This document shows, piece after piece, positions 4,934-5,524 of a stretch of DNA of 5,524 nt (positions within the stretch are counted from its first letter, which is position 1; each line of letters begins with the position of its first letter). Location: assembly GCA_947464585.1 (NCBI GenBank), contig CANHYS010000193.1, positions 1-5,524 of the forward strand, in the 5' to 3' direction. Source of the DNA: Planctomycetaceae bacterium (GTDB lineage Bacteria; Planctomycetota; Planctomycetia; Pirellulales; UBA1268). The notes beneath the pieces were generated by a model. It saw only the letters and a program-made list of their open reading frames with translations, searched no databases and had not been told where the DNA came from. The position numbers and the translations under genes are program-made.

Positions 4934-5524
4934 CTAACGAACGCTGCCTTCTGCCCGGTGCTTCTTGGCGTCTTCCTTGTCGAGGTTCGTGACGAGGGCC
5001 TCGGTCGTGAGCATGAGGCCAGCGATGCTCGCCGCGTTGGTCAACGCCACGCGAACGACCTTCACCGGATCGATGATCCCCGCCTTGAGCATGTCGACGT
5101 ACTCGCCCTTGTTGGCGTCGTAGCCCATGTTCAGGTCTTTGTCGGCCACCTCGTCGGCAACCACGGCACCATCGATACCGCCGTTCTCAGCGATCTGACG
5201 AATGGGCGCCTCGAGCGAGTGCAGCACGATGTCGACGCCGATTTTCTCGTCACCCTTGGCCTGCGACCGCGCCTTCTCCACAGCCTCACGGCAACGGAGC
5301 AACGCGACACCGCCACCAGGCACGATGCCTTCTTCGACCGCCGCTCGCGTGGCATGCAGGGCATCCTCGACGCGGGCCTTCTTCTGCTTCATCTCGGCCT
5401 CGGTGCCGGCCCCGACCGAGACGATCGCCACGCCGCCGGTCAGCTTCGCCAGCCGCTCCTGCAGTTTCTCGCGGTCATACTCGCTCTCGGTGCCCTCGAT
5501 CTGGGTTCGGAGCTGATGCACGCG
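4934..5524 (-). CDS. groEL: GroEL (Hsp60 chaperonin), C-terminal third, 5' part outside the window
   Basis: The frame is open to the right edge and stops at TAG 4934-4936, giving 196 residues that correspond to roughly residue 345 onward of the ~548-residue E. coli Gro[40 protein letters not shown] and GGGVALLRC are family signatures. The aspartate of [10 protein letters not shown] (codon at 5363-5365) corresponds to E. coli D398, required for ATP hydrolysis. The later segments [33 protein letters not shown] and [14 protein letters not shown] are standard equatorial-domain sequence. The protein ends [10 protein letters not shown] and lacks the flexible GGM-repeat tail of E. coli GroEL. Planctomycetes often carry more than one groEL, so this could be a paralogue rather than the main housekeeping copy. 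Start, promoter and any groES or operator lie beyond the window. dnaJ follows 79 bases downstream on the same strand. Confidence 0.96.
   Translation of the reverse strand, partial: RVHQLRTQIEGTESEYDREKLQERLAKLTGGVAIVSVGAGTEAEMKQKKARVEDALHATRAAVEEGIVPGGGVALLRCREAVEKARSQAKGDEKIGVDIVLHSLEAPIRQIAENGGIDGAVVADEVADKDLNMGYDANKGEYVDMLKAGIIDPVKVVRVALTNAASIAGLMLTTEALVTNLDKEDAKKHRAEGSVR

Noticed and set aside
3832..4992. Long plus-strand open frame (386 codons) opposite dnaJ
   Set aside because: It is antisense to a dnaJ with all family motifs intact. The open frame is a by-product of GC-rich third-position bias, and its translation shows no recognisable domain.

Overview
The window reads as GC-rich bacterial chromosome, most likely from a planctomycete (Pirellulales-like). 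This rests on the metalloprotease C-terminus at the left edge, the wording of the PII-like protein (AVNDDF, FVLPI and RGPEAV segments) and the chaperone cluster. No database search was possible, so the taxonomic call is inference. Coding density is very high. The only non-coding stretches are two gaps of about 80-90 bases plus a few short spacers. I see no tRNA, rRNA, CRISPR array, insertion sequence or integron.

Left part, plus strand (2-1324). Three genes are packed head to tail. The first is the 3' end of a large zinc-dependent metalloprotease-like gene. After 19 bases comes a degenerate PII-family (GlnB/GlnK-like) protein whose nucleotide-binding and T-loop regions are rewritten. The third gene overlaps the second by ATGA and encodes a small CheY-like protein that keeps the phospho-acceptor aspartate position but lacks other receiver hallmarks. 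The last two look like a translationally coupled signalling pair of unknown function, and they are the most novel-looking content here.

Middle, minus strand (1326-2567). A polytopic membrane protein of unknown function converges on the receiver-like gene, with one base between the two stop codons. Its upstream region (2568-2659) holds two GC-rich inverted repeats and a possible -10 box.

Right part, minus strand (5524 down to 2660). This is a protein-quality-control cluster transcribed groEL (3' part only) > dnaJ > grpE > fmdB-type zinc ribbon > yacG. dnaJ and grpE overlap by ATGA, and grpE/fmdB and fmdB/yacG are each separated by 3 bases, so these four genes almost certainly share a transcript. 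groEL is 79 bases upstream of dnaJ, with a small hairpin in the gap. GroEL folds substrates in its chamber, while DnaJ and GrpE are the J-domain co-chaperone and nucleotide-exchange factor of DnaK. dnaK itself is not in the window. FmdB-like and YacG are small zinc proteins that appear to be co-expressed with the chaperones. The groEL tail lacks the usual GGM repeat.
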